Source of the DNA: Stromatinia cepivora | Lineage: Eukaryota > Ascomycota > Leotiomycetes > Helotiales > Sclerotiniaceae | Reading direction: 5' to 3' | Assembly: GCA_014898415.1 (NCBI GenBank) | Contig: RCTD01000005.1 | Coordinates: 1,860,001 to 1,924,000 of the forward strand | Length of the DNA: 64,000 nucleotides | Shown here: positions 24,971-35,124 of the stretch, piece after piece | Layout: each line of letters begins with the position of its first letter | Numbering within the stretch: the first letter of the stretch is position 1 | The notes under the pieces: generated by a model | Told to the model about the DNA's origin: nothing | Database searches by the model: none | What the model saw: the letters and a program-made list of their open reading frames with translations, nothing else | Translations under genes and position numbers: made by a program

Positions 24971-25527
24971 TCAGACTAGGCACAATTGGAGCCCTCATCA
25001 TCATCATCATCACATCAAAGGAATTCGAAGCGGCTCGATGTGAGATATTGTGGGAGATGTTGTGTCCGGCAGAACCCATCTATCTTGGAATTTTCATGTT
25101 TTGTCAGGGACTTGCGAATATTTCCTAATACGCGGGGCTCACATATGAGAAAACACACATAAATTTAGTTAAAGGACCTTTTGGATCTATGGGCATATAA
25201 GGATGGCCTGAAGTTTATCAAGGAAAATTATTTTCGCTGTATTTACATAAGGCTGGACCAATGAGAAATTTCAAGTAGCTGTATAGCAATTTGATTGGCC
25301 ATTTATCATAGAAACTGGAAAGGTGAATTCAATTTTTCAATAAATCTTTTTTTTGGAAAATAATTGTCTTGATTATGAGGTCGTGTTCACCTCAACTTCT
25401 AATTTTTCTTTTCTTTTCACAACGCAACAACAACAACAACAACACCACAACATAACGAGAAACTCCATCAATTGGAGAATAACTACAATCACAACTACAA
25501 TCACATTTGCAATTTGGTGCCGGCATA
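24971..25527. other. intergenic region with promoter of the readthrough-candidate gene
   Basis: It holds a CAT/ATC trinucleotide run just after the 2EXR stop and, at 25395-25500, a CT-rich tract followed by (CAA)n and ACTACAATCACA repeats. The latter resemble the pyrimidine-rich, unstructured CAA leaders of fungal mRNAs. Confidence 0.5.
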
Positions 25528-25970
25528 ATGGCATCCATACCTGGCTACCCGCCAGAAAATGAGTGGTACTCCCCCGACTGTTTCGAGGTGGTGAGGGGAT
25601 CTATCATGGCGATCCACCCCAATTGGACCTCCGATCAACACGTCTCTTTGATGAGGGGACGGAAAGCCGTCTTGCGGACATTGCATAACGAGTCGAGGAA
25701 AAGTCCACATTGGTTGTTGTATGCGGTCGATAAATGGATCTGGGTGGAATGTAAGTCGTAGCCCTCAAGCATGCATCGTTTTCATACCGATAGATCGAAA
25801 CTAAATCAAAAATTATAGTTAGCTTTCATAAAGATCCACCTCGCCCTATTGGGAGATGGACTGTTGCGACACCATTTCCTGGTGAATGGAAGGGCCCGCC
25901 ACATCCTGCGATTGAAGCACAGGCGCCGCTTGCAGCTCCATTGGCAGCTCCATCTCCACCGCCTCCATAG
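25528..25970 (+). CDS. small unrecognised protein; UAG stop in a readthrough-type context
   Basis: Two exons (25528-25750 and 25819-25970, intron GTAAGT...TTATAG, 68 bp) give 124 residues plus stop. The start is the first ATG after a CT-rich and CAA-rich leader. The N-terminal half (WYSPDCFEVVRGSI, RGRKAVLRTLHNESRK, HWLLYAVDKWIWVE) looks globular; the C-terminal half is Pro/Ala-rich (PLAAPLAAPSPPPP). I do not recognise the family and see no signal peptide or membrane helix. The frame ends in TAG at 25968-25970, followed directly by CAACTA, and stays open for 65 more codons. Either the longer form is made by readthrough, or the TAG is a recent CAG-to-TAG mutation in a 190-residue protein. Confidence 0.55.
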
Positions 25971-26168
25971 CAACTAAAGCGCAGTATCTCTCCTGTCGCT
26001 CTGCCACCAGAAGCCGCCACAGTGCCTACCGTTGCACAAGCGGCACAACCAGATGGTAGAGCTCGAGTTCAAGCTCTGACAAGCGGTCCAGCACAACGAC
26101 GTCATGACGCTCTAACTTTTGCTCAAGGATATGCGGAAGGACTTGCTGCTGGGTCTGCTCAAGGGTAA
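25971..26168 (+). other. in-frame 65-codon extension after the UAG
   Basis: The same frame continues from CAA CTA to a TAA at 26166-26168, encoding an Ala/Gln/Pro-rich stretch ending FAQGYAEGLAAGSAQG. Composition (Ala, Pro, Val, Gln) matches the residues before the stop, as expected if the segment was or is translated. The TAA itself sits inside GGGTAAGG, which could also be a splice donor, so a further exon is possible. Beyond it the frame reads GRGRASVRARYRRGARLP before the next stop. Confidence 0.4.
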
Positions 26169-26253
26169 GGACGAGGACGAGCAAGTGTCCGAGCACGATA
26201 TCGTCGAGGTGCTCGCCTTCCCTGAGTCGATCTTCTTTACTTTCTGTTGAAAA

Positions 26254-26327
26254 CATCTATTGATGTTAAATCGTCTATTGACGATAAGGTCATCTATTGA
26301 TGATAAATTGTCTATTGACGATAAGGC
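26254..26327. repeat. two 37-bp tandem repeats
   Basis: Head-to-tail copies at 26254-26290 and 26291-26327. Each is CATCTATTGATG plus ATAAATYG plus TCTATTGACGATAAG, so each unit itself contains two TCTATTGAYG half-units. A similar run (CATCTATTGATAAATGG, CATCTATCGATAACC) occurs just after the coding fragment near 32075-32115. Confidence 0.75.
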
Positions 26328-26846
26328 TATCCATTGATGCCATTTATGATTTGAGTTTAGGGAATAGAGAGATATGAGGGGTATTGGGGTGGGGAAGGGG
26401 AAGGGGTGACATGATAAGATGTTGAATGGATGGGTTGGTTGGAGACAGTCTTGCTGCATTAGTAATAGATAATTCCAAACCATTTCCATCTACTTTTCTT
26501 CTCATTCTTGAATTGAAACTCGAAGATACTCACCTTCATATGTAGGACCTTGCAACCTCCAATCGTGACCTCAGCCTCACACCATAAATCTCCTTTAACG
26601 TAACATCTGTATCGCAGTATATTCTTCGTTCTTCTTGATTAATTTGTACATTCGAGGTTTCTTGTCTAACACATAAGAGGGTGCGCTGTGATACAATATA
26701 AGTTCATATGATAAACTAACATGAGTTATAGCTTGTGTGGATACATAGGAGCTATCGCAACCCCGCCACTTCTACCCACAGACGCACCCACAACCCAAAA
26801 TATTAATATTATTCCTCCCAAACACCACCCCAAACATCGCAATCCC
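26328..26846. other. intergenic 3' region
   Basis: No gene is supported between the 37-bp repeats and the stop of the peptide transporter. A 104-codon plus-strand frame (26721-27035) is the antisense of the transporter's C-terminus. Confidence 0.45.
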
Positions 26847-28843
26847 CTACACATCCCTCGTATTCCTACCATCCGCCCCCCTCAATTCCAACTCCTCAGC
26901 CTTAGAATCCAAACTATTCAATTCATCCTCCTGATCATCAAGTTTATGATAACAAATATAAAACACAATACCTGCCCCAAAACTCCCACAAGCAAGTCCT
27001 ACAAACATCCAAAGAATCGTTGGATTACCCACTAGCGGAATAAAAGCCTGACATAACGCGAATCCAAACGCATTGGTTAGTAAAAACATAGCTTGAACGA
27101 ATGATTTCATGGATACAGGTGCTTTAGTATACGCATATTCGAGACCAGTAACCGAAGCGAAAATTTCAGATACACCGATGAAGATATAGGCTGGGATTTG
27201 AATTGCAAAATGAACGTTGTTGGGTTGAATTGTCCCATCAGGTAAGACGGCAGCGGGACAATCAAGGGGTTTACCGTAACAAGGTCCGGCTTTGTAGATG
27301 AGATGTTGCACGATGGCTGCGTACATCATACTCAAACTAGCGACGATAAAACCAAATGTGATACGAGAGATGGGTCTGAATTTGATGTGCAACTTGCGGA
27401 AGAGTGGGTACACGAATCGATCCATTACTGGGACGAGAAGAATAATGGCTATGGGATCGAAGTTTTGGGATAAATCGTTAGGGACACCGTGGGTATTCAT
27501 TTCTCCGGCTTGTGAAACGAAGTTGCTGGAGAATTGGGCGTAGACAACCCAATAAATGGGGTAGAAGACGAAGACGCGACAGGCAATTAATGCGCGCTTC
27601 ACTTCGTCTACGAATTGATCGTTCCATTGAGTTGATTGTGGGATATTGTTTGCGACTTGATAGGAAGGTTTGGCGGCGTCTAGTTTTCGATGTTTTATCA
27701 TTGTTCCAATGACTTTGAATGCATCAGTGATTACTGTTCCCTTTGGTGGGCGAACAACATATCTCTTTCTTCCTAAGAGCAGTGTGGCGAATCCAATAAG
27801 AAAAACGCATAAACACATCAGGAAAGCGGACCAAAATCCAATGTCTCGTTCCATGTAAGGTGTTGCGAGAAGAGAAAGAGCTCCAATATTGATGCACCAA
27901 TAAAAGATCAAATAAATTCGTTGGATAGTAACGGCTGGATCAATGATGACGCGCTCGCCATTCTCGAGAACTTTGATTGCCATACGTTTACGAGTGTATT
28001 GGTCAGCAATAAGAGGACTGACGTTGGATTTGATACCTCCGGTTCCAACACCAATGATTAGAATGGCGGCAATGAATCCTCCTAATCCGGCTCCGTTTTC
28101 AAGCGAAATTGGTAGAGATGTCAAGACGAGAACTAGGAGTCCGACCATATAGACGATGGCGAAGTAGCAAATTGCTTTGAATCGGCCGAGATATTGATCG
28201 GCGACGATGGCACCAAAAATGGGGGTAACTGGTAAGATATGAGCTGTCAATGCGCCAAAAATGTGAAATAGAAATTGACATACAGTAACACCACATGGAG
28301 AAGAAGACCGTAAGAGCAGTGGCAGTTCGATGTCCGAGACCTACAAAGTTAGTTAGCGGTCATAATGCGAGGAGATTTAATTCTTACCAAGAGCACCTTG
28401 ACCCAAAGAACCATCCAATGGTCGTTGAACATAATTTTGAAATAGTCCAACGCAGCCATAATATGAGAATCTCTCACATAATTCTACAATGGCGACAAGC
28501 CAAGCGGACATGGGCAAACTATCACCAACTAAGATATTGTCAGCTTCTCAATCACCTATGATGTGATAGGATTACTATCATACCACGTCGTAAAGTTCTC
28601 TTTTCTTCATCAGTGGGCTCTTCTTCATTTACAATGGTCTCCGCTCCGAAACTGTTTTGTCTTGTATCTGCGGTGAGAGATATCTCATTTTTGATACTCT
28701 CCGTACGAGCCGGATTCGAAGAGATGGTGTTACCACTCATTCTCGGAATAGCCGCATCCTGACTCTGCTTCTCTGCTCTGAAAGGTAAGTCAGCATTTAA
28801 TCGTGAACAGTTCGGAAATAAGTTCTTACTGTTGGCCCGACAT
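26847..28843 (-). CDS. POT/PTR2 family proton-dependent peptide transporter
   Basis: Plasma-membrane carrier for di- and tripeptides driven by protons. Five exons read leftward (28830-28843, 28584-28777, 28388-28528, 28284-28340, 26847-28243) and give 600 residues. Exon 1 is only 14 nt (ATGTCGGGCCAACA). Family signatures are ELCERFSYYG in helix 1, HILPVTPIFGAIVADQYLGRFKAI at helices 2-3 (PTR2 signature region), GTGGIKSNVSPLIADQY, and the C-terminal helices (FAIQIPAYIFIGVSEIFASVTGLEYAYTKAP, the second PTR2 signature). A hydrophilic N-terminus of about 90 residues and the large loop after helix 6 fit fungal Ptr2. Fungal members are usually induced by peptides and nitrogen limitation; no regulatory site was identified here. 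Confidence 0.93.
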
Positions 28844-29953
28844 CTGAAATTGTTGTTTGCGAATGGGATTAAAGTATAGATGTGGGAGGTCGATAAATTA
28901 TATGGAACCTTGGCTAATGGTTTGTTGATGTCACTAAGTTAGAAACCCCCATCGATAATTGAAGCTAAGATAGGAAGCAATCTAGCCCTGTAAGTGGCAT
29001 GATTTTTTGGACCAAGGTTAACAGAAAACGAAAATAGGAAAGGTTGAAAAGCAGGACTTTAAAGCCAGAGTCGCTGTCAACGCTGCTTTGGGACATAATC
29101 TACAAAGCTATCAATTGAGCTACCGAAGTTATTAAAGAAACTGTCAAGGTTGGTGGGTATATATGGTATATGGGACTACCCCAGTCTTAGCTCATGGGAA
29201 GTATTAGAGATAGGAGATCTCAACCTCATAGTTGCCAATTAAAGTAATGGTATGCTTTGCAAAACTGGGAATTATAGATCGGGTATACCTCAAAACTATA
29301 TGAAATGCCTTGTTGGAAAATTTGCAATGGTAATAAATGAAGATGAATGATGTGAAGGGGTGAAGGGGTGACATGGAAAAGGAATAGTATCTAATTCAGT
29401 TAGACTTCACTATGCTCAAAACGCGCTCTGCTGAATACCGAGAGAGACACTTCCACCTTTTCTCTCACATCACCTACCCCTCAAGGTCCTCCTACTTTAT
29501 CATTTCCCGTCATCCATTACTATTCGCCCTAATCTACTCAATGTAGATAGATATACACTTGTCTATATCCCCATCAACAACAGATAAACACGCAGTATCC
29601 TATTCGCCGAGGGAAATTTAGCTGTGGATTGAAGGATGCTAAGTATTTAGAAGGTACGATCGTGAGTCTAGACACAACCTTAGTCGGGCGGGGTTGTGAA
29701 AGATGTACGCCATAATTGACCCCACCGATTAGCATTCCGGCTATAGTTGACAAGTTACCATGCACATAGACTAGATCTACGATTTGGTATCCAAAATCCA
29801 GACTTTTGACCTGGTGCATCGTTACTTTTATGGCAGCACTTTGCGATGGGTAGAAAGAGAACTTCTTCTGATAACCACTTTGCTGTGAAGGGATGTTGCC
29901 TAAGGCCTTGCAATGGATGGGAATGCAATGTCGTTCATAATGATTTGTAGAGT
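28844..29953. other. intergenic region upstream of the peptide transporter
   Basis: The promoter of the leftward transporter lies here. A 127-codon minus-strand frame at 29574-29957 starts with TTG. It trails directly from the decayed fragment at 29954-30171 and has no recognisable motif, so I do not call it a gene. Confidence 0.4.
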
Positions 29954-30171
29954 TCAATTGAGACCAATAGCATTTCTATTCCAAGCTTGAAGATTCGTAC
30001 CTGCAGATCCTATTGTCAACTGCAACCAACCTGTTCGAACCTCATGAAAGAGTTGCCGAGTGGTGTAAATAAGGTTTTCGTTTGATTGCCAAGGATGACG
30101 TTAGTGGCAGAACTATTTTGGGAAGCGGTGAACGAACCATTTTGTGTCACCACCACCAACTCAGGAGATCT
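29954..30171 (-). pseudogene. fragment of an unrecognised, possibly secreted protein (frameshifted)
   Basis: Reading leftward from 30171, one frame gives SPELVVVTQNGSFTAS and on to NSFMRFEQVG. It then hits a stop unless the frame shifts by one base near 30030, after which LTIGSAGTNLQAWNRNAIGLN continues to a TGA at 29954-29956. The Asn/Gly/Ser/Thr-rich composition resembles the extracellular domain of a fungal secreted protein. No start codon or signal peptide is in frame, so this is most likely a 3' remnant. The family is unknown. Confidence 0.3.
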
Positions 30172-30747
30172 TCATGCTAACGTCGAAATAAGAGATATCT
30201 GAAGATTTGATGGTCCTACGAAATGAATGAAATAAACTGATAAATTGTCTCCCTAGCACTGTTTATACTCTAGCAAGTATGAATGCTAATCTACTTATCA
30301 AGTCTAGATATCCTCAAACACATTTCCCCCTGATTGCAAATCCGGACTACGACACCTGCGAAAACTATTCGAGGCCAATGAAATATGTTAAGATATAGGT
30401 TGCTAATAATTCGTTTAAAGGGTGGGTTCTATGAATATAGAAGATGCAAGCGTTGAATGTTTGCTTTGATATGTATTAATGGGTGTATACGATCATACGC
30501 AAAAGCATAAATGCAGCAGCAAACGCAGTCGCAAGCCTATCTAGTGGGCGAGTGCCAACCAAAGACCCCAGCATTAACATGAGCGCAGGCCCTTTTTCTT
30601 CTGTCAACAAACCGAATCTTCTCAAATTTTAACGCCAGAGAGGGGTTGACTAAGACCTCTTACCGCATTCAGCCGAACCTTGCACATCTTGTGGTGGTGG
30701 TGGTGGTGAAGCAAGACTGGAACCTCCTTGAGATGCTCGACCAGTCT

Positions 30748-31036
30748 TTATACCTCAATATGATTGCCTGGACTTTGTCTAATCAAGTCGATTCTTGAAA
30801 CGAATAGATCTAGCCTTGCGTTGCTTGTGGAGTTTGCGCAGGTTCGCTTTTGGTCGCGTGGTGCTCTTCTTCATATTCTTCGTTTCCTCTCGGAAAAAGG
30901 TAACCCTTCGACGGAGATTTTTTCGTCAATCATCGCACGTCGTTCATATTGCAGCATTTGGACTTTCGATGGGGCGTGTTTCCCGTTCTTGTCGAGAGGA
31001 ACTGCTGGTGCCTGGCTTCTTGCGGGCTCCTGTCTT
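30748..31036 (-). pseudogene. coding-like block with internal TGA (strand uncertain)
   Basis: On the minus strand one frame reads SQAPAVPLDKNGK and SKVQMLQYERRAMIDEK, meets a TGA at 30871-30873 where CGA would restore the run of Arg codons, then continues to a TAA at 30748. On the plus strand an equally open frame (30764-31078) covers the same DNA. Base composition is more GC-rich than the flanks. I cannot name a family or settle the strand. Confidence 0.2.
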
Positions 31037-31450
31037 CAGAAATCATCCATTTTGGTTATCTTGATAGGTGAATTCTGAAATTGAAGAGTTGGTTACCAAG
31101 AAGTTTATTTATTTTTGGAGACATCGTATATACTGAATTTGATATCGGTTTGGTCATATAGCAATTATTCCAATTTCATTACACAATTATTTCTTGTTCA
31201 TATATAATCCTCGTGTTTTATATGTATGTTTGTATGTGGCGGATTTGATTGGTCGTGAGGAGTTCCATCTTGAGGTCGTTGCCATCGCTCGTTTTAGGAT
31301 AATATATTCGTGAAAACTGAAAACAGTTTCATCAACAAACTTCAATTCCCAGATGATAACCTACCATTAAAATAATCAGATGGTTTATCACTCTCGTCTT
31401 CGTGAGATTCTGGTGATCTCACGCCATGAAGGCTAATTACTTGAAGCGAT

Positions 31451-32063
31451 CTTTCGAAGAAATCTCGAAAGACATATCGCAGCAATACAAACTGAATTCG
31501 CGGATTCTTTGACTGCAGGTCGAAAACAGGAGCTATTAGAACGCTACACGTTCAATATCGTTTGTAAGCTAATTCTCTTGTGACAACTATGTACCTCTAT
31601 CTACCAATTTATAAGTTGTGGCGCTCATCGCGACTTTCCTGGAGACATCGTAACCAATGCCTTGTCAGTGGTTCCAGGCTTTGCCGGTGAATACAACGCG
31701 CCTGCCAATCCGTCCGACGATGAGTTCCTCCGCTTTCAAATTCCTCCTGCTTCGCAATTCGCGCACATTCTTCGCGAGATGCAAGTCAGAGAGAGTTGTA
31801 GATGTCGATCTTCCGCGCAATTTTTTCGATCGGTGGAAGAACGACGTGTTGCGGCACAAGCCCAAGTTGCTGCTACTGCAAGAGTTGCGCCCCAATCCTC
31901 TAGATCTAACGTCGTAGCAGGTTTTCCTGCGTCACCCTCAGCACAAGCTGCCCCCGCTCAAAATGCTCGGCCGGTAGCAGCGAGCTCTGCACCAGGGAAC
32001 GACGAGGCTGAAATTTGCCCCATATGCCACGAAAGTTGTCATCAAGGAGGTTTTCCAGAATAG
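31451..32063 (+). pseudogene. unrecognised coding segment ending in a Cys/His (CPIC) motif
   Basis: Two exon-like blocks. The first (about 31451-31563) reads IFRRNLERHIAAIQTEF and LTAGRKQELLERYTFNIV, then meets a donor-like TTTGTAAGC. The second (from about 31617, after TTATAAG) reads HRDFPGDIVTNALSVVPGF, an Ala/Pro/Gln-rich linker, then EICPICHESC, and stops at 32061-32063. The phase across this intron does not fit cleanly and no convincing ATG was found upstream, so the gene may be broken or have an extra exon. CPICxxxC could be the start of a truncated RING/PHD-type zinc finger. ERYTFNI is reminiscent of the HORMA domain of Hop1-type proteins, but that is weak. Confidence 0.3.
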
Positions 32064-32411
32064 TGTGAAGAGTTTATTCATCTATTGATAAATGGCATCT
32101 ATCGATAACCTGAAGATGTTCTTTTAGAAGCCAAGTCAAAAGTCATATTTCCTGACTTTCTTCCCTGACTCCATCATATTCACTACTTGATTTGTGCTAG
32201 AAAGAATCTTCTCATCTTATTATTATCCTTTAATAAACAATTATTACCATTGCATTAGTTGCTATACTTGGTGATTTAGTTTGAGCAAGTCTGGATGAAT
32301 AGAACTAGTTTTCTGCTGTCAATCATGATGCTTTTGTTTGCTGGGTGCACATTACCCTCAAAATGGGGTTGTACAAATCTAGCAAGCACTCGATGCTTGT
32401 TACTGTCACTG

Positions 32412-32699
32412 CTAATATCCATAAATATTATATACTACATCACTGTTTGTGTCACAGTCACCATATTTGTCAAAATGTACCGATACATTAGACAAAACAT
32501 CATATGTACAAAACTCTGTGGAAACCTCATAAATATAGCATATCCACCAGAATGCTAATTTCATATCATTTAGGTATTCTTCAGGCTTTGATAGATATCC
32601 CCATCTAATTAACTTTTCTACACAAGTAGATTGAGTATCTTCCATTAATTTTTCAATGTTGTTACCATAGAAGGGTATCCATAAATACTTTCTTTTCAT
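32412..32699 (-). CDS. hypothetical 95-residue protein
   Basis: An ATG-started frame (ATG at 32697-32699) encodes a Trp/Tyr-rich, soluble-looking protein: KYLWIPFYGNNIEKLMEDTQ, then KPEEYLNDMKLAFWWICYIY. Codon use is even and no stop-prone RIP pattern shows, so it may be real or a recent remnant. No domain is recognised, and no signal peptide or full membrane helix is evident. It lies between the CPIC fragment and the dioxygenase-like gene. Confidence 0.3.
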   Translation of the reverse strand: MKRKYLWIPFYGNNIEKLMEDTQSTCVEKLIRWGYLSKPEEYLNDMKLAFWWICYIYEVSTEFCTYDVLSNVSVHFDKYGDCDTNSDVVYNIYGY

Positions 32700-33276
32700 T
32701 ACCACGTCTATTCAACTCAACTATTGAAGCTGGTATTAGCTGGTTGATGCCTTGTGGTGAATAAGATGATTCTATCCTTTTTGAATAGCGGTTCAAAAGT
32801 ACCCTCCAACGTTTCCTTCAACGCTCCCCGCAGCTGCTGCTAAAATAAACATCCCTTTAAATTCATCATTCTATATTAACCTTTGATTATAAACTCTGAT
32901 ATATAAGTACAGTTTAGATATGGTTATATACCAATTATACTACTATCTGGAGATAACTTGAAAATACACCACCTTGATGCATCTGGAATGTATGGACACT
33001 ACCCAAACCAATGCTCATTACGAGTAATTTAGGTAATCTACCGTATAAATATAAAAAGTCTCGTGATAAGTTTGCCTTTCTTTGATAGGGCGAAAGACTT
33101 ATCATCCAGTCTAAATCTTTCAAAATGAATAAAGGTAATTTCAGTACAGATGCTGTATACCAGAACCTCTACGGCTTTGAAACCTCTTAGCCTTTTTACA
33201 ACAAACACTATTAATTATAAGTTTTCTTCCGGAAGAAAACTTCCTTTCCAACTTAAATCTTTACAAACAGCTTATA
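32700..33276. other. upstream region of the dioxygenase-like gene
   Basis: AT-rich, no gene. The last 100 bp include TTTTCTTCCGGAAGAAAACTT, a near-perfect short palindrome (about 33223-33242) that could be a binding site or hairpin in the promoter or leader. Confidence 0.4.
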
Positions 33277-35124
33277 ATGAGCATTATTGACCAATCAAAG
33301 TCCAGCATCAATCAAATTAAAACCATGAAACAACCAATCGAACCTCGAAAGGACATTTATGAAAGAAGATATGAGAATGGCACGTGGATTTATAGCCTCA
33401 TTGACTATGGAAAAAAGCTTACTACCAATGAGCGCTTGAGAATTACACATACAGTTCCCGCAATTCTTTCAGAATCTCGATATCACACGAAAGAAGAGCT
33501 AGACAAAGCTGGATATCATTTCATGGAGGGTGGTGAGAAGCACCAATTCGAAGCTCATCACCCGGATAGCCCTCCTAGTCGATTCACAACCCATTTAAGA
33601 CTGAGCGAAAGAGAATTGGAGCAATGTGGTCTTCTGGAGGAACTAGGCGAGCTGCGCCAAATGGCTCTTAATCCAAAGTTTCAAACAGGCTTAGCAGCAA
33701 CTATGAAGCGTAGATACCGCGACTACCCAGCCATGAAGGGCATGCAATATGAAATAGGGGTGACTAGGCGGCCAGGACACGGAGCCAAGAGACTACAGAT
33801 GGCAGAAATCTTGCGTCGCGACGAAGACAGTTCGAAGAAGGAGTTCTTTCATAGAGCTCGCAGTCTAGGCCAGAAGTTGCTCGATATTTGGATCCCTGAG
33901 TACAAGGATACTCACTCTTTCCAGGACGTTGAATGGCATCGAAATGCTGCAATGAGCTTCAGCGAGGAAACGAGTACGACGCTGAATTCCATGCAGCTCA
34001 ACTATACTAAGCAAGGCACCGCCGTTGCAGATGTTCTCAAAGGAAAGGATCATTTACATTGCGATAAAAACGACCAGCCTACCTCCTATTCCATCGTCTT
34101 TTTCATGTCAAACTTCGACGATTGGTATTGCCCGGGCCACTTTATCAACACCACCTGGCGAACTATATTCCCTGCATCTCCTTTTCAAGTGTATATCTTC
34201 TCTGGGAGAACATGGCATTATGGTGCAGGAGCAGGTGCCTATCCAGAGTGGGTAGGGCCAGGTCATCCGCTTCGATTACCAGCTCCATCGGTCCAGGTTC
34301 CAACTCTAGACCCACTTGCTGCGAGCAACAAGATGGGATGTAACATGGTGGTATATCCGAATCGTCGACTCCTGAATCCTATGTTCAAGGAGGCTAATAT
34401 TGAAATTTGGCAACCCCAGGGCCGTCACGTCTTCACCAATATACAAACACAACAGGAGTGGAAGCTAAGAATATTTATCAAGCAAGAGGTACTGTTTAAG
34501 ATCGTTGCAGCCCTTCGAACTGATGAGCTTCTACAGAAGCATTTTCCTCAATGGATTCGCAATTGGTGGTGGATGATGACCTTTGCGCCAGATATGTTCT
34601 GGCATGGTGCCAGAGACCTTTTAGGAGATGCAGAGAAGAGTTCTTTAGCATATTTCAAGGAATTAGAGGAAGCGCTCACGCTGAATAGTGCCACAGATGA
34701 GAACAACGAGCAAAATACCGATGCAACTCTTCAATCAAATGGCAAAAAGAAGAGAATTTACCCCTCCAAAGAAGACAAGGCTATCACGAGAGGGTTTTCC
34801 GCTTATTACGAAGGTCTTTCAAAGGAGTGGGAATACTTGAGAACTACAGATCCAGACTGGTTCATTGGGAGATTCTGGTGGATCGATCCTACTACTAGAG
34901 CCAAGACCTATCCTTCTCGTGAGATGGCAGTTAAAACCATCGCTCTGATATCTGCAGGACCTGGCAAGCAGTTGGCCGACCTGGAGGACGATTTGGCGCA
35001 GGCATACGATGGATTCGGCCACTATTATGGCGAGACAATCTTCACAGAGCCAGAATCCCGTGCATTTGATCCAGCTATAGATACTGTTCCTGCAAATCCT
35101 GGCTGGGTACCAAATCCTTATTGA
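33277..35124 (+). CDS. putative Fe(II)/2-oxoglutarate dioxygenase-fold protein (615 aa)
   Basis: A single long exon with ATG at 33277. The centre has the pattern of a double-stranded beta-helix oxygenase: HLHCDKND with H261-x-D263 as candidate metal ligands, then YSIVFFMSNFDDWYCPGHF, then VYIFSGRTWHYGAGA with H314 as candidate third ligand and an Arg at 333 (or 363/364) as possible 2-oxoglutarate contact. The 50-residue HxD-to-H spacing and the strand-turn pattern before GRTWHYG fit fungal 2OG-Fe(II) proteins, including the TET/JBP-like group; the family name is inference. The N-terminal third is charged and helical. The C-terminal third is Trp-rich (IRNWWWMMTFAPDMFW, DWFIGRFWWIDP). There is no signal peptide. 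Flanks are accessory DNA. It may also be a fold relative without activity. Confidence 0.45.
   Translation: MSIIDQSKSSINQIKTMKQPIEPRKDIYERRYENGTWIYSLIDYGKKLTTNERLRITHTVPAILSESRYHTKEELDKAGYHFMEGGEKHQFEAHHPDSPPSRFTTHLRLSERELEQCGLLEELGELRQMALNPKFQTGLAATMKRRYRDYPAMKGMQYEIGVTRRPGHGAKRLQMAEILRRDEDSSKKEFFHRARSLGQKLLDIWIPEYKDTHSFQDVEWHRNAAMSFSEETSTTLNSMQLNYTKQGTAVADVLKGKDHLHCDKNDQPTSYSIVFFMSNFDDWYCPGHFINTTWRTIFPASPFQVYIFSGRTWHYGAGAGAYPEWVGPGHPLRLPAPSVQVPTLDPLAASNKMGCNMVVYPNRRLLNPMFKEANIEIWQPQGRHVFTNIQTQQEWKLRIFIKQEVLFKIVAALRTDELLQKHFPQWIRNWWWMMTFAPDMFWHGARDLLGDAEKSSLAYFKELEEALTLNSATDENNEQNTDATLQSNGKKKRIYPSKEDKAITRGFSAYYEGLSKEWEYLRTTDPDWFIGRFWWIDPTTRAKTYPSREMAVKTIALISAGPGKQLADLEDDLAQAYDGFGHYYGETIFTEPESRAFDPAIDTVPANPGWVPNPY

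Noticed and set aside
25819..25970. Alternative acceptor (TTAG four bases downstream) for the small gene at 25.5 kb
   Set aside because: It gives a His/Leu/Arg-rich frame with no composition match to the rest, whereas the first acceptor continues a coherent Pro/Ala-rich protein.
28738..28758. Overlapping upstream ORF (MRLFRE) before the apparent peptide-transporter ATG
   Set aside because: A 14-nt upstream exon joins in frame across this stretch, so it is ordinary coding sequence.
29574..29957. 127-codon minus-strand open frame
   Set aside because: No ATG at its head and no motif. It directly follows the frameshifted fragment at 29954-30171 and is probably chance or 3' UTR.
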